Assembly: GCF_008016455.1 (NCBI RefSeq)
Contig: NZ_SAXU01000001.1
Span: forward strand, 372,001 to 436,000
Reading direction: 5' to 3'
Source: Brachyspira aalborgi
Lineage (GTDB): Bacteria > Spirochaetota > Brachyspiria > Brachyspirales > Brachyspiraceae
Length of the DNA stretch: 64,000 nt
Part shown: positions 36,295 to 45,490 of the stretch, piece after piece
Position numbering within the stretch: position 1 is the first letter of the stretch
Layout: each line of letters opens with the position of its first letter
Notes under the pieces: model-generated
Database searches by the model: none
Told to the model about the DNA's origin: nothing
What the model saw: only the letters and a program-made list of their open reading frames with translations
Program-made: the position numbers and the translations under genes

Positions 36295-37872
36295 ATGAAA
36301 AATAAAAAATCGTTATTTAATACTTTATTTGAATTGTATTATTTAAATATTTACAATAAATTAAAAACAATAATAAAAAATAAAATATTTCTAATTTCTT
36401 TTATATTTATAATTTTTGTTTATATCGTAAAAATCATATTAATATCGTTTACTACTTTAATAGACGATGAGGCTTATTATGTTTTATGGACAAATCATTT
36501 GCCGTTTGGTTTTTTCGACCATGGAGCGGGAATAGCTTATTTCCTTAAATTAAGTTTAACGATTTTCGGTTATAACGGATTTGGAGTGAGAATAGGAAGC
36601 GTTATATTTTCAATTTTGGTTTCCGTATTTTTGTATAAGTTTATAAGAAATGAAAGAGACGAAAACTCCGCTATAATTTCGATAATATTATTTAATATAA
36701 TCCCATTCTTTTCTGGGCTTTCTTTGATAGTTACGATAGATACTCCAATGTTTTATTTTATTATATTTTCTATAATAGCTTATTACAAAAGTATTTTTTA
36801 CGATAAGAAATATTTTTATTTGTCGGGAGCTTTAATTGGATTTTCAATATTATCTAAAATAAATTCCGTATTTATAATATTTTCAATTTTAGTTTTTATA
36901 TTGTTTTCTTCAAAACGAAGGGAAATATTTTTATCAGTAGAATTCTATTTATCATTTTTAATTATAATTATTTTCTGTTTGCCTTTTATAGTTTATATTA
37001 TTGATACAAATTTTGCTCCCATTATTTATATAATAAAAAGACTTGGCAAATCAGGAAGTATAAACGGGACTTTAGATTTTTGGGGCACTCAAATCGGTTT
37101 ATTTAGTCCTTTATTTTTTATATTATTCGTCTATTTGATAATTAAAACTGCAGTTAAATATATTAAAAAAGAAACTTCCGAAAAAGATTTTTATTTTGCA
37201 TTTATATCGTTAATTCCATTTTTATACATATTGCAAAAATCTTTTAAAAATAAACTTGAGGCAAATTGGGCTTTGTTTATGTATGCGGGCGGATTATTTT
37301 TAGTTTCGTTTTTTATCTCTCAAAATTGGCATAAAAGATATATAAGAAATTTATTTTTTGGAAATATAATTTTTTGTATGACGGCAATATCTATAATAAT
37401 TATTCAATATTTTATTCCAATAATTCCTATAAAAGGCGACCCAACTGACAGATATTTTAATTATAACGCTATAAGGTATGATATTAAAGATTATTATAAA
37501 AATAGTATGAATAAAGATATTAGAATTTTTTCGCTTAATTATCAAATTCCTTCGATGATTAATTTTTATGTCAAGCCCGAAAAGGAAGCAGTTTGTTTGA
37601 ATTGGGACACTTATCATCCAACTTCTTTTGATTTTTGGTATAATGATAAAGATTTTATAGGCAATGATTTTTATTATATTTCTACTTCGGATAATACCGA
37701 TTTAATTTCTCAATATTTTGAAGAGTGCGAATATATTACAAATTTTCAATCGAAGCGAAAAACATTAAACGGAAAAATCAGACTGTTGGACAACTATCAT
37801 ATATTTTTATGCAAGAATTACAAAGGCAGAGGAATAGATTATATTTATAAAAACGAAAAAATAAAATTTTAA
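36295..37872 (+). CDS. GT39/ArnT-like membrane glycosyltransferase
   Basis: A polytopic transferase of the dolichyl-phosphate-mannose/ArnT superfamily, moving a sugar from a polyprenyl-phosphate donor to an acceptor on the outer face of the inner membrane. At 525 residues it has about 10-12 helices. The early loop LIDDEAYYVLWTNHLPFGFFDH (from residue ~58) has the catalytic Asp-Glu pair of the family. It continues with LKLSLTIFGYNGFGVRIGS and a soluble C-terminal part. The ribosome site is weak (GAAGG, 10 nt). Its ATG overlaps the stop of the extended leader frame, so it may be fully translated only when the repeat is in register. The acceptor is unknown; lipooligosaccharide or surface protein is plausible. 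Confidence 0.85.
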   Translation: MKNKKSLFNTLFELYYLNIYNKLKTIIKNKIFLISFIFIIFVYIVKIILISFTTLIDDEAYYVLWTNHLPFGFFDHGAGIAYFLKLSLTIFGYNGFGVRIGSVIFSILVSVFLYKFIRNERDENSAIISIILFNIIPFFSGLSLIVTIDTPMFYFIIFSIIAYYKSIFYDKKYFYLSGALIGFSILSKINSVFIIFSILVFILFSSKRREIFLSVEFYLSFLIIIIFCLPFIVYIIDTNFAPIIYIIKRLGKSGSINGTLDFWGTQIGLFSPLFFILFVYLIIKTAVKYIKKETSEKDFYFAFISLIPFLYILQKSFKNKLEANWALFMYAGGLFLVSFFISQNWHKRYIRNLFFGNIIFCMTAISIIIIQYFIPIIPIKGDPTDRYFNYNAIRYDIKDYYKNSMNKDIRIFSLNYQIPSMINFYVKPEKEAVCLNWDTYHPTSFDFWYNDKDFIGNDFYYISTSDNTDLISQYFEECEYITNFQSKRKTLNGKIRLLDNYHIFLCKNYKGRGIDYIYKNEKIKF

Positions 37873-37954
37873 TCTATTCTTATTTATAATTTAATATTGA
37901 CTTATAAATCTAAAAGTATATACTAATAAATATATATTTAATTAAGGAATTAAT

Positions 37955-38203
37955 ATGTTTCAAAAAGCTAAAATTTTTAATAACGGACATTCTCAAGCCG
38001 TTCGTTTGCCAAAAGAATTTCGTTTTGAAAGCAAAGAGGTTATTATTCGCAAAGTTGAAAATGGAGTTTTGCTTATGTCGCAAGATAAAAATATATGGAA
38101 AAATTGGTTTGATAATTTGGAGGAATTTTCAGAAGATTTTACAAAAATTTTAGATAGCAGAGAAATTAATCAAAATAATCAAAAACGAGAGGATTTATTT
38201 TGA
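37955..38203 (+). CDS. vapB: VapB-type antitoxin (AbrB/SpoVT fold)
   Basis: An 82-residue antitoxin with an N-terminal swapped-hairpin DNA-binding domain (KAKIFNNGHSQAVRLPKEFRF, EVIIRKVENGVLL) and an acidic C-terminal tail (residues ~45-82) that should wrap the toxin. TAAGGA precedes the ATG. The TGA stop overlaps the toxin start codon, the usual type II order with antitoxin first. It probably autoregulates. Confidence 0.9.
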   Translation: MFQKAKIFNNGHSQAVRLPKEFRFESKEVIIRKVENGVLLMSQDKNIWKNWFDNLEEFSEDFTKILDSREINQNNQKREDLF

Positions 38204-38601
38204 AAAAATTAATGCTTGACACTAATATTTGTATTTACATTATTAAAAATAAACCGTTAAATGTTAGAAAAAAATTTGAAAGTTATAATTTTGGCGAAAT
38301 TGCAATATCGAGCATTACAGTTTCCGAGCTTTATTACGGAGCTTATAAAAGTTCTAAACAAGAGCAAAATTTATTAAGTTTGAATAATTTTTTATCTCCG
38401 TTTAATATTATAGAATTTGATATAGAATGCGCTTTAGCTTATGGAAAGATAAGAGCGGAACTTGAAAATAAAGGACAAATAATAGGTTGTATGGATATGC
38501 TTATCGCTTCTTGCTCGCTTGCGAAAAATTTTACCCTTATTACAAACAATATAAAAGAATTTAAGCGTATAAAAGGTTTGAAAGTTGAGAATTGGATTTA
38601 A
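38200..38601 (+). CDS. vapC: VapC-type PIN-domain ribonuclease toxin
   Basis: A 133-residue PIN nuclease. The acidic active-site set is visible: MLDTNIC (Asp near residue 7), SELYYGA (Glu near residue 44), GCMDMLIA (Asp near residue 98) and ITNN late. The family cuts tRNA or rRNA. The TTG start (38200) is chosen because GAGAGGA lies 6 nt upstream and it overlaps the vapB stop; an ATG four codons later also fits the fold. Full length and apparently intact. Confidence 0.9.
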   Translation: MKKLMLDTNICIYIIKNKPLNVRKKFESYNFGEIAISSITVSELYYGAYKSSKQEQNLLSLNNFLSPFNIIEFDIECALAYGKIRAELENKGQIIGCMDMLIASCSLAKNFTLITNNIKEFKRIKGLKVENWI

Positions 38602-38676
38602 TAAATAATCTTTTATTGAATAAATATTTTTTATACTATATTATACTTATTAAAGAATTAAGCGGTATTATAATTT

Positions 38677-39288
38677 ATGAAGTTATTTTTATTAATTCCA
38701 ATATTATTTTTTTTATTATCATGCTTGTCAATTCCGAAAGCCGATTTGAAAGACGATAATTCTCAAAATTGGATTGAAAATATTAAAAATAAAACCGTTA
38801 TAGACGAATACGAAAATATTTATAGATTTAATTATAAAGCCGATATGAATGTATTTGCCTATGGTTATTATTCTAAAGCTATAAAATATAAACTATTTAA
38901 AATAAAAAACGACAGAGCTTTTTATTATACGATTACGAGTTTAAAAAGTTATATAATGACAGTTTTGCCGAATTTTAATCTTTATGAAATCAACTCAAGC
39001 AAAAGTTTATTTAATTTGTTAAATCAAAATAAATATTTCGACAATAATTTTAAGAATAAAAATATTTATATAGCGATAGGATTGATATTAAAAAATAATA
39101 TTTTATATATAGCAAAAAATTATTCTTCCGCTTATAAAGATAAACTTAATTTATGGTTTGAAAATAACGGATATTTTAAAAATGAAGAATGGTATCCGAT
39201 TTTAAATGCCGATTGGAATTCATATCCTCTGCCAACCGAAGACGATATTGATTGGGATAATCTATATATGCTTGGAGAGATTATTTAA
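38677..39288 (+). CDS. Hypothetical lipoprotein
   Basis: A 203-residue product with a lipoprotein signal (hydrophobic LFLLIPILFFLLSC, Cys near residue 16). The mature part is rich in Asn, Tyr and Lys and has no family I recognise. The C-terminus is acidic and aromatic (PTEDDIDWDNLYML). AGCGG is a weak ribosome site. Single gene between vapBC and the PAQR gene. Confidence 0.7.
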   Translation: MKLFLLIPILFFLLSCLSIPKADLKDDNSQNWIENIKNKTVIDEYENIYRFNYKADMNVFAYGYYSKAIKYKLFKIKNDRAFYYTITSLKSYIMTVLPNFNLYEINSSKSLFNLLNQNKYFDNNFKNKNIYIAIGLILKNNILYIAKNYSSAYKDKLNLWFENNGYFKNEEWYPILNADWNSYPLPTEDDIDWDNLYMLGEII

Positions 39289-39454
39289 ATATGTATTATA
39301 TGTAGTATAAAATTGCCTATATAGTTATAATAATCTATGTAAAATAAGTAAATATAGTTATTTCTTTTTATTCCAATTTTATTTAAATATTTTATTATTT
39401 GTTATAATTAAAGTTAATAAAAAAATATAATTAAATTTTTGGAGAATAATTAAA

Positions 39455-40162
39455 ATGGAAAATAGTATTTTATATAATAATAATGTAGAAGATAATATAA
39501 AAAAATCTAAAAAGTCAAAAGTGGCAAAAAAGAAAATAGGCGAACTCTATTCGGGAATTTCGCATGGAGCGGGAGCTTTACTTTCGATTGCGGGCTTTGT
39601 CCTTATGATTATAAAAGTTTATAGTAATAAAAATGCCATTCTTCCCGTGATAATTTACGGAGTCGGAATAATACTTTTATATACTTTCAGTTCTTTATAT
39701 CATTTTCTGCCAAACGGAAAAGCTAAAAATATTTTTCGTAAATTTGACCATATAAGCATATATGTTTTTATAGCGGCGACTTATACGCCATTATGCGTTT
39801 TTTCACTTCCAAGAAATATTGGACTTTTGATTTTAACAGTTATATGGACATGCGCAATAATCGGCGTTATATCAAATACAATTTTAATTTATAAAAGTCC
39901 AATTCTTACGATAATTTTGTATATTTCAATGGGTTGGATAATAGCGTTTGCTTTTAAACCTTTGCTTCAAGAATTTGAAATATTAAAATTAAATTGGCTA
40001 ATTTGGGGCGGAATATTTTACACAATAGGAGCTTTTTTATACGCTTTGGGAAAAAAGTTTAATGATAAGACAAAACAATTTACTCATGATATTTTTCATA
40101 TATTTGTTTTAATGGGTTCATTTTCTCATTATTGGTTTTTATATAGATATGTTATAGCTTGA
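39455..40162 (+). CDS. PAQR/hemolysin III family membrane protein
   Basis: A 235-residue protein with seven predicted helices. PAQR signature residues are present: GELYSGISHGAGALL with the early Glu and His, STSLYHF-like SSLYHFLP, FDHISIYVFIAATYTPL and the late pair HDIFHIFVLMGSFSHYWF, the His residues forming the zinc site. The first ~35 residues are a charged cytoplasmic extension. Bacterial members are often named hemolysin III, but a lytic role is not established. GGAG precedes the ATG. Confidence 0.9.
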   Translation: MENSILYNNNVEDNIKKSKKSKVAKKKIGELYSGISHGAGALLSIAGFVLMIIKVYSNKNAILPVIIYGVGIILLYTFSSLYHFLPNGKAKNIFRKFDHISIYVFIAATYTPLCVFSLPRNIGLLILTVIWTCAIIGVISNTILIYKSPILTIILYISMGWIIAFAFKPLLQEFEILKLNWLIWGGIFYTIGAFLYALGKKFNDKTKQFTHDIFHIFVLMGSFSHYWFLYRYVIA

Positions 40163-40292
40163 GTTTAACTACAAACTCATAAAATCGTATCAAATTTATT
40201 TTTTTAATAACCTCACTAAAATTTTCTATTGAAAAATATATATTAATACAATATACTAAAAAATAGTAATAAAAATACTTGAGGTTTAAAGT

Positions 40293-42989
40293 ATGAGAAA
40301 AATTAAAAACAATAATGACAAAAAAGATAATTTACTTTCGCTCGGCAAATCATATTGCAAAAATAAAGAATACGAAAAAGCTATAAAAACTCTTTTAGAA
40401 TTTGCAAAATTAAATCCTAATAACTCCGAATGCTTATATTATTTAGGGCGTTCGTATAATGAAACAGACGAATACGATAAAGCGATAAAATATTTATTAA
40501 AGTCTATAAAATTAAATTCAAACGATTATATTGCTTTGCATTGGTTGGGACGCTCATATTTTGAAAATGACGAATATAAAAAGGCAATAAAATATTTATC
40601 GAAAGCTATAAAATTAAATAGCAAAAATAAAACCGTAGAACCTTATAACGATTATAGTTTATATTGGCTTGGTTGTTCATATTGTAAAAATAATCAATTT
40701 AGAGAGGCAATAAATACTTTGTCTAAATTAATAAAATTAGAGCCAAAGGAATATCTTAACTTTCATTGGTTAGGATGTTCTTATTATGGAAATGAAGAAT
40801 ACGATAAAGCAATAGAATATTTACTAAAAGCGATTGAATTAAATCCTGACGATTTTTTAAATTTTCATTGGTTAGGTTGCTCATATTTTGAAATTGGAGA
40901 TTATAAAAATGCTATAAAAATTTTATTAAAATCCATAGAATTGAATTTTGATTATTATCCTAATTATAATTGGCTTGGTTGTTCGTATTACGAAATCGGA
41001 GAATATAAACAAGCTATAAAATCTCTTAAAAGAGCGTTAGAATTAAATAAAGAAGATAGCAGTAATTGGTATTGGTTAATTCTTTCGTATCATAAAAATA
41101 AACAATTTGAAAATGCAATTAAATGTTATATCGAAGCTATAGAATTTAACAATAAAAACGAATATAAAGAAACTCTCAAATCGTTATTAAATGATATTGG
41201 TTTTAATGAAAATAATGCAAATAGTTGGGTTGTTTTAGGACATTTATATAATAAAGATAAACGGTATGCGGACGCTATAAAATGTTTTTTGAAAGCGATT
41301 GAATTAAACAAAAATGAATATAATTATTTTGAGTGGCTTGGAATTTCCTATTGTAAAAATAAGCAATATAAAGAGGCGATAGAAAATTTATTAAAATCTA
41401 TTGAATCAAAATCTGACAATTTTTCGACTTGGTTTTGGCTTGGAGCTTCTTATTATGAAAGTTTTCAATATAAACAAGCGGTAGAATCTTTATTAAAATC
41501 TTTAGAATTAAACCCAAGTAAAGAAGCTAAAGACGATATAGAATATTTATTAAGAGAAATTGGCAATTCTTATTTTCAAATCGGAGAATATGAAAATTCT
41601 ATAAATCTATGTTCTAAAGCGATTGAATTAAACAATAATAATTATCTTAATTGGCAACTTTTGGGAAGCATTTTCTTTGAAACGAAACAATTTCAAAACG
41701 GCGTGAAAGCTTTTTTAAGAGCTATGATATTAAACGAAAATGAAGAATATAAAAAGTTTATAGAACAAATATTAAAAAATATCGGTTTTGATATTAATAA
41801 CCCTGAAAATTTGAGCGGTTTGGGTTATTATTATTTTGAAATTGGAAAATATGAAGAAGCTATAAAATATTTATTAAAAGCTGTCGAATCAAACAATAAC
41901 GATAGCAAATCTTGGCAATGGCTTGGTTGTTCTTATCATGAAAGCAAACAATACGAAGAAGCGATTAAATCGTTATTAAAAGCAATCGAATTAAACCCAA
42001 GCGATAGTAAAAATTTTCAATGGTTAGGCGGCTCGTATCTTCAAAATAAAAATTATAAAGAATCTATAAATTCCTTAATTAAAGCGATTGAATTAGACGC
42101 TAAAAATTCTACGGAAGATTTTACGAATTATTTTATATTGGGGAAAGCGTATTTTGAAAATAATCAATATAAAGAATCTATAGAGAGTTTTTTGAAAGCA
42201 GTAGAATTAAACCCTTCAAATCATTTTAATTGGCAATGGCTTGGAATTTCTTACAATAAAAACGGAGAATTTGAAAAATCGATTGAAGCGTTAATTAAAG
42301 CTAACGAATTAAATTCGGAAGATGTCGGTAATTGGTATTGGCTCGGCATCTCTTATAATAAAAGCAAACAATACGAAAAAGCAATTGAATCTTTTAATAA
42401 AACTATCGAATTAGAACCTGAAAACGATAATCATTATTATTGGCTTGGAAATACTTATTATAAAATATGCGATTATGAGGAAGCTATAAAATATTTATCA
42501 AAAGCGATTGAAATTAATCAAAATAGTTCTATTAATTATAAATGGCTTGGGATGGCTTATTATACAATTGAAAAATATAAAGAAGCTTCGGAAAATCTTT
42601 TAAAATCGTCTTTATTATTAGATAGCGATTTTGAAACTTGGCGATTTTTAGGCAATTCTTATTTATTATTGAAAGATTATTATAACGCTTTTCATTCTTT
42701 TGAAAAAGGAATTGATTTTAATAAAGGTATTGAGATTAATTCAAATAATGATTATATTTTAAAAGAATCTGGAATTGATATTAATGATTCGTCCGCTATA
42801 GTCGTAATTAATGATAGTTCTATATTAAATAATTATGGCGTGGTTTTGGCTAATCTTAATAGAATTGAAGAAGCTAAAAAATATTTTGAAAAAGCTTTAG
42901 AGATAAATCCTAATAATGAAATGGCTAAAGATAATCTTAATAATTTAAATTCGTATTTGGATATTGAGAATTTGCATATACAAAAATAG
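40293..42989 (+). CDS. Giant TPR protein with WxWLG-type repeats
   Basis: An 898-residue, apparently cytoplasmic protein without signal or membrane segment. It consists of about 24 TPR-like units of ~34 residues following YxxAIKxLLKAIELNPxxxxNWxWLGxSYxExxQ, in which the usual TPR position is Trp-Leu-Gly. Units are very similar in DNA sequence, inviting recombination. N- and C-terminal units match the broken paralogue at 44013-45110. It has GAGG before the ATG. No catalytic domain; probably a protein-binding scaffold. Confidence 0.85.
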   Translation: MRKIKNNNDKKDNLLSLGKSYCKNKEYEKAIKTLLEFAKLNPNNSECLYYLGRSYNETDEYDKAIKYLLKSIKLNSNDYIALHWLGRSYFENDEYKKAIKYLSKAIKLNSKNKTVEPYNDYSLYWLGCSYCKNNQFREAINTLSKLIKLEPKEYLNFHWLGCSYYGNEEYDKAIEYLLKAIELNPDDFLNFHWLGCSYFEIGDYKNAIKILLKSIELNFDYYPNYNWLGCSYYEIGEYKQAIKSLKRALELNKEDSSNWYWLILSYHKNKQFENAIKCYIEAIEFNNKNEYKETLKSLLNDIGFNENNANSWVVLGHLYNKDKRYADAIKCFLKAIELNKNEYNYFEWLGISYCKNKQYKEAIENLLKSIESKSDNFSTWFWLGASYYESFQYKQAVESLLKSLELNPSKEAKDDIEYLLREIGNSYFQIGEYENSINLCSKAIELNNNNYLNWQLLGSIFFETKQFQNGVKAFLRAMILNENEEYKKFIEQILKNIGFDINNPENLSGLGYYYFEIGKYEEAIKYLLKAVESNNNDSKSWQWLGCSYHESKQYEEAIKSLLKAIELNPSDSKNFQWLGGSYLQNKNYKESINSLIKAIELDAKNSTEDFTNYFILGKAYFENNQYKESIESFLKAVELNPSNHFNWQWLGISYNKNGEFEKSIEALIKANELNSEDVGNWYWLGISYNKSKQYEKAIESFNKTIELEPENDNHYYWLGNTYYKICDYEEAIKYLSKAIEINQNSSINYKWLGMAYYTIEKYKEASENLLKSSLLLDSDFETWRFLGNSYLLLKDYYNAFHSFEKGIDFNKGIEINSNNDYILKESGIDINDSSAIVVINDSSILNNYGVVLANLNRIEEAKKYFEKALEINPNNEMAKDNLNNLNSYLDIENLHIQK

Positions 42990-43019
42990 AGTAGGGGAGT
43001 ATATTAAATTTTTTAAATT

Positions 43020-43047
43020 TTGACAAATAAAATTATTCTGTTATAAT
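43020..43047 (+). promoter_or_regulatory. Consensus promoter placing the rpn start codon at +1
   Basis: A perfect TTGACA (43020-43025), 16-bp spacer and perfect TATAAT (43042-43047). The expected start point, about 7 nt after the -10, is the A of the rpn ATG at 43054, so the transcript should be leaderless or nearly so. Confidence 0.8.
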
Positions 43048-43053
43048 ATTTTT

Positions 43054-43884
43054 ATGATTAAAAAAGATTTTATTGTATTAAACGACTATTTTATGCGGTT
43101 TCTTTTGGCAAAAGAAGATAGTCAAAATATTTTGAAAGATTTAATTAATTCCGTTAGAATTGATGCAGGACAAGAACCTTTTGAAGAAATTATAATTTTG
43201 AACACTTTTAATTTAAAGGAATCAATAAACGGTAAAGAAAGTATTGTTGATGTGAGAGCGAAAACTAAAAACGGCGAAACTGTAATTATTGAAATTCAAA
43301 GAGCGGGAAATAAGGCTTTTATTTATCGAGGAATTTATTATTGGGCAAAAAGTTATGCCGCGAATTTGAAAAAGAGTAAAAAATATGACGATTTAAATCC
43401 CGTAATAAGTATAAACATAGTCGATTTTAATTTAACGGAAAATAAAGACAAACCGCATAGTTGCTATTTTATAAAAGAATTTGATACAAACGAAATATTA
43501 ACAAACCATTTTGAAATGCATTTTCTTGAATTAAAAAAATTTAATGAAAAATCAAAATTATACGAACCGCTTTCAGATTGGTTTAAATTTTTAAGTATAA
43601 AAGAAAATTTGGAGGATAAAATGAAAGTATTAGTTGAAAAAAATCCCATAATGAAAGAAATTTATGACAAATACAATAAGTTTGTAAAAGACGATAATTT
43701 AACCGAAGGCTATACCGAGTGGGAGGAGAATTATTTTAAAATGCTAACTTTAAGCGAAGAGAGATTACAAGGTAGACTTGAGGAAAAAGAAGCAATGGCA
43801 ACTGCAATGAAAAAAGACGGAGCGGATATTAACCTAATCTCAAAATATACAGGCTTAACCATAGACGAAATTAAAAAACTTTAG
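43054..43884 (+). CDS. rpn: Rpn family PD-(D/E)XK nuclease
   Basis: A 276-residue member of the recombination-promoting nuclease/PD-(D/E)XK transposase-like family. The nuclease core is visible as SIVDVRAKTKNGETVIIEIQ (Asp near residue 71, E.Q near residue 84), followed by RGIYYWAKSYAANLKKSKKYDDLNPVISINIVDF, typical of the family. The C-terminal ~85 residues form the helical tail ending in the LISKYTGLTIDEIKKL motif common to Rpn proteins. No ribosome site precedes the ATG. An internal in-frame start at 43621 with a strong one is entered separately. It lies between two TPR paralogues. Confidence 0.88.
   Translation: MIKKDFIVLNDYFMRFLLAKEDSQNILKDLINSVRIDAGQEPFEEIIILNTFNLKESINGKESIVDVRAKTKNGETVIIEIQRAGNKAFIYRGIYYWAKSYAANLKKSKKYDDLNPVISINIVDFNLTENKDKPHSCYFIKEFDTNEILTNHFEMHFLELKKFNEKSKLYEPLSDWFKFLSIKENLEDKMKVLVEKNPIMKEIYDKYNKFVKDDNLTEGYTEWEENYFKMLTLSEERLQGRLEEKEAMATAMKKDGADINLISKYTGLTIDEIKKL
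43611..43615 (+). promoter_or_regulatory. Internal Shine-Dalgarno inside rpn
   Basis: GGAGG 5 nt before an in-frame ATG (43621). It is written with TTG GAG GAT, using GAG where this genome mostly uses GAA, which suggests selection for the RNA signal rather than the protein alone. Confidence 0.6.
43621..43884 (+). CDS. Predicted intragenic RpnS-type small protein
   Basis: Codon 190 of rpn is an ATG with GGAGG at ideal distance, giving an 87-residue C-terminal product starting MKVLVEKNPIMKEIYDKYNK and ending LTIDEIKKL. In E. coli, Rpn nucleases are inhibited by such in-frame C-terminal small proteins; whether that applies here is inference. The full-length start has no ribosome site, so the short form could be in excess. 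It could also be a fortuitous site. Confidence 0.5.
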   Translation: MKVLVEKNPIMKEIYDKYNKFVKDDNLTEGYTEWEENYFKMLTLSEERLQGRLEEKEAMATAMKKDGADINLISKYTGLTIDEIKKL

Positions 43885-44012
43885 TCCGTTATAGAATTTA
43901 AAATTTTCAAGTTGATAATCGCCAAACTATTTTATAAATCTACTAAATTAAATACTTGCAATTAATATACAAATACATTATAATAAAAAATAGTAGAATA
44001 TAGGAGTAATAA

Positions 44013-45110
44013 ATGCAAGAAACTAATAAAAACGAAAAAGATTTACTTTCGATTGGGAAATCTTATTTTGAAAAGAAAGATTATCAAAACGCTATAAAAA
44101 CTTTTTCAAAAGCTACGAAATTACAACCTGATAATATTGATAATTGGTTTTGGTTAGGACAATCTCATTTAAGAATTATGCAATATAAACAAGCTATAAA
44201 ATCTTTTAAAAAAGCTTTTGAATTAAATCCTAATAATAAATCAATATTAAATTTATTAGAGTCAACATATTTAGCGGACGAACAATATAAAAAAGTTATA
44301 AAATTATGTTTGGAAGCTATAGAAAAAGAGCCTAACAGCTATCATTATTGGCGACTTCTTGGCAAAGCGTATTATTTTAATAATCAACCTAAAAAAGCCA
44401 TAGCCACATACTTAAAAGCCATCGAATTTAATTCTAAAGACCCTATTATTTGGGATAGCATTGGTTTAATTTATGAAGAAAACGGACAACATAAAGAGGC
44501 TTTAGATTTTTTTGCAAAAGCCATAAAATTATCTCCTAAAAATAGCGGTTATTGGTTTAATATTGGCAATGCATATTTTGGCGATAAGCAATATAAAAAA
44601 TCTATATAAGCCTATTTAAAATCTATTGAATTAGAAGACGAAGAGCTTATAAAAAATCAAAGAAAATTATTATTAAAACATAGAGGTTTTGATTATGACG
44701 ATGCGAGCAGTTGGTTAACTATAGGGAAATACTATTATCTTGATAAGGAATATAAAAATGTTATAAAATGTCTTTTAAAATCCTATCAATTAGGAGGCAA
44801 TAATTTTGAAACTTGGTATTATATTGGCAATTCGTATTTATATTTAAAAGATTATTCTAACGCCATTAATTATTACGAAAAAGGAATTGAAATTAATTCT
44901 AACGATTGCGATATATTAAATAATTATGGCGTGGCTTTGGCAAAAATTAATAAAATCGAGGAAGCTAAAAAATATTTTAATAAAGCATTAAGGATAAATT
45001 CTAAACATAAAACTGCAAAATATAATATTGAAAATTTGAATTCTTTAAATATTGAAGGCTTATTTATTGAAGATAGTATGGCAAATTTATTAAAAACGAT
45101 TATGATATAA
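44013..45110 (+). pseudogene. TPR-protein gene interrupted by an in-frame TAA
   Basis: A paralogue of the 898-residue TPR protein with the same N-terminal style (DLLSIGKSYFEKKDYQNAIKTF). The first part encodes 198 residues and stops at TAA 44607-44609 within KKSI*AYLKSIELE. The context of other repeats (AIEAYLKAIE) shows a GAA-to-TAA change. The same frame then runs 166 codons through more TPR units (NFETWYYIGNSYLYLKDYSN) to a TAA at 45108-45110, and its end matches the C-terminus of the 898-residue protein. A ribosome site (AGGAG) is intact, so a 198-residue fragment may still be made. The single substitution suggests recent inactivation. Confidence 0.85.
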
Positions 45111-45151
45111 TATAGATTGAAAAATAAAAGAATATGAAAGGAGGAAAAATA

Positions 45152-45490
45152 ATGTCAAAAGAATTTGATATAACAAAAATAAAAAATTGTGATGAGTATT
45201 GTAAAAAAAATATAGTTATGGACGAAGAAAAAGATATTTTGCATAATATACATGAAAATGTAAAAAAGTCGGAGTTTAAGGATTATGAAGCGTTGAGAAA
45301 ATATTTAATTGATAATCCCGTTCGCAGTGTAGTGTATGACGATAGAATGGAAATGCGACCAAGTTGCGTAGCACGGCTTGATTGTTTAGTTCAGGCGTAT
45401 GATGACGATATAGTCGAAGGGCAAAAAACGATAGAAAATTTTAATTGGGATGTGGAACAACAGATAATAATTTGGCGAGGCGGTTTTTAA
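45152..45490 (+). CDS. Hypothetical protein upstream of the McrBC locus
   Basis: No family recognised. An in-frame ATG at 45134 precedes AAAGGAGG, and that ribosome site sits right before the ATG at 45152, so I take 45152 as the start (112 residues). The protein is soluble and acidic, with an N-terminal charged part and a C-terminal motif SVVYDDRMEMRPSCVARLD and a WDVEQQIIIWRGGF ending. It is 186 nt upstream of the next gene. Association with the restriction genes is by position only. Confidence 0.65.
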   Translation: MSKEFDITKIKNCDEYCKKNIVMDEEKDILHNIHENVKKSEFKDYEALRKYLIDNPVRSVVYDDRMEMRPSCVARLDCLVQAYDDDIVEGQKTIENFNWDVEQQIIIWRGGF

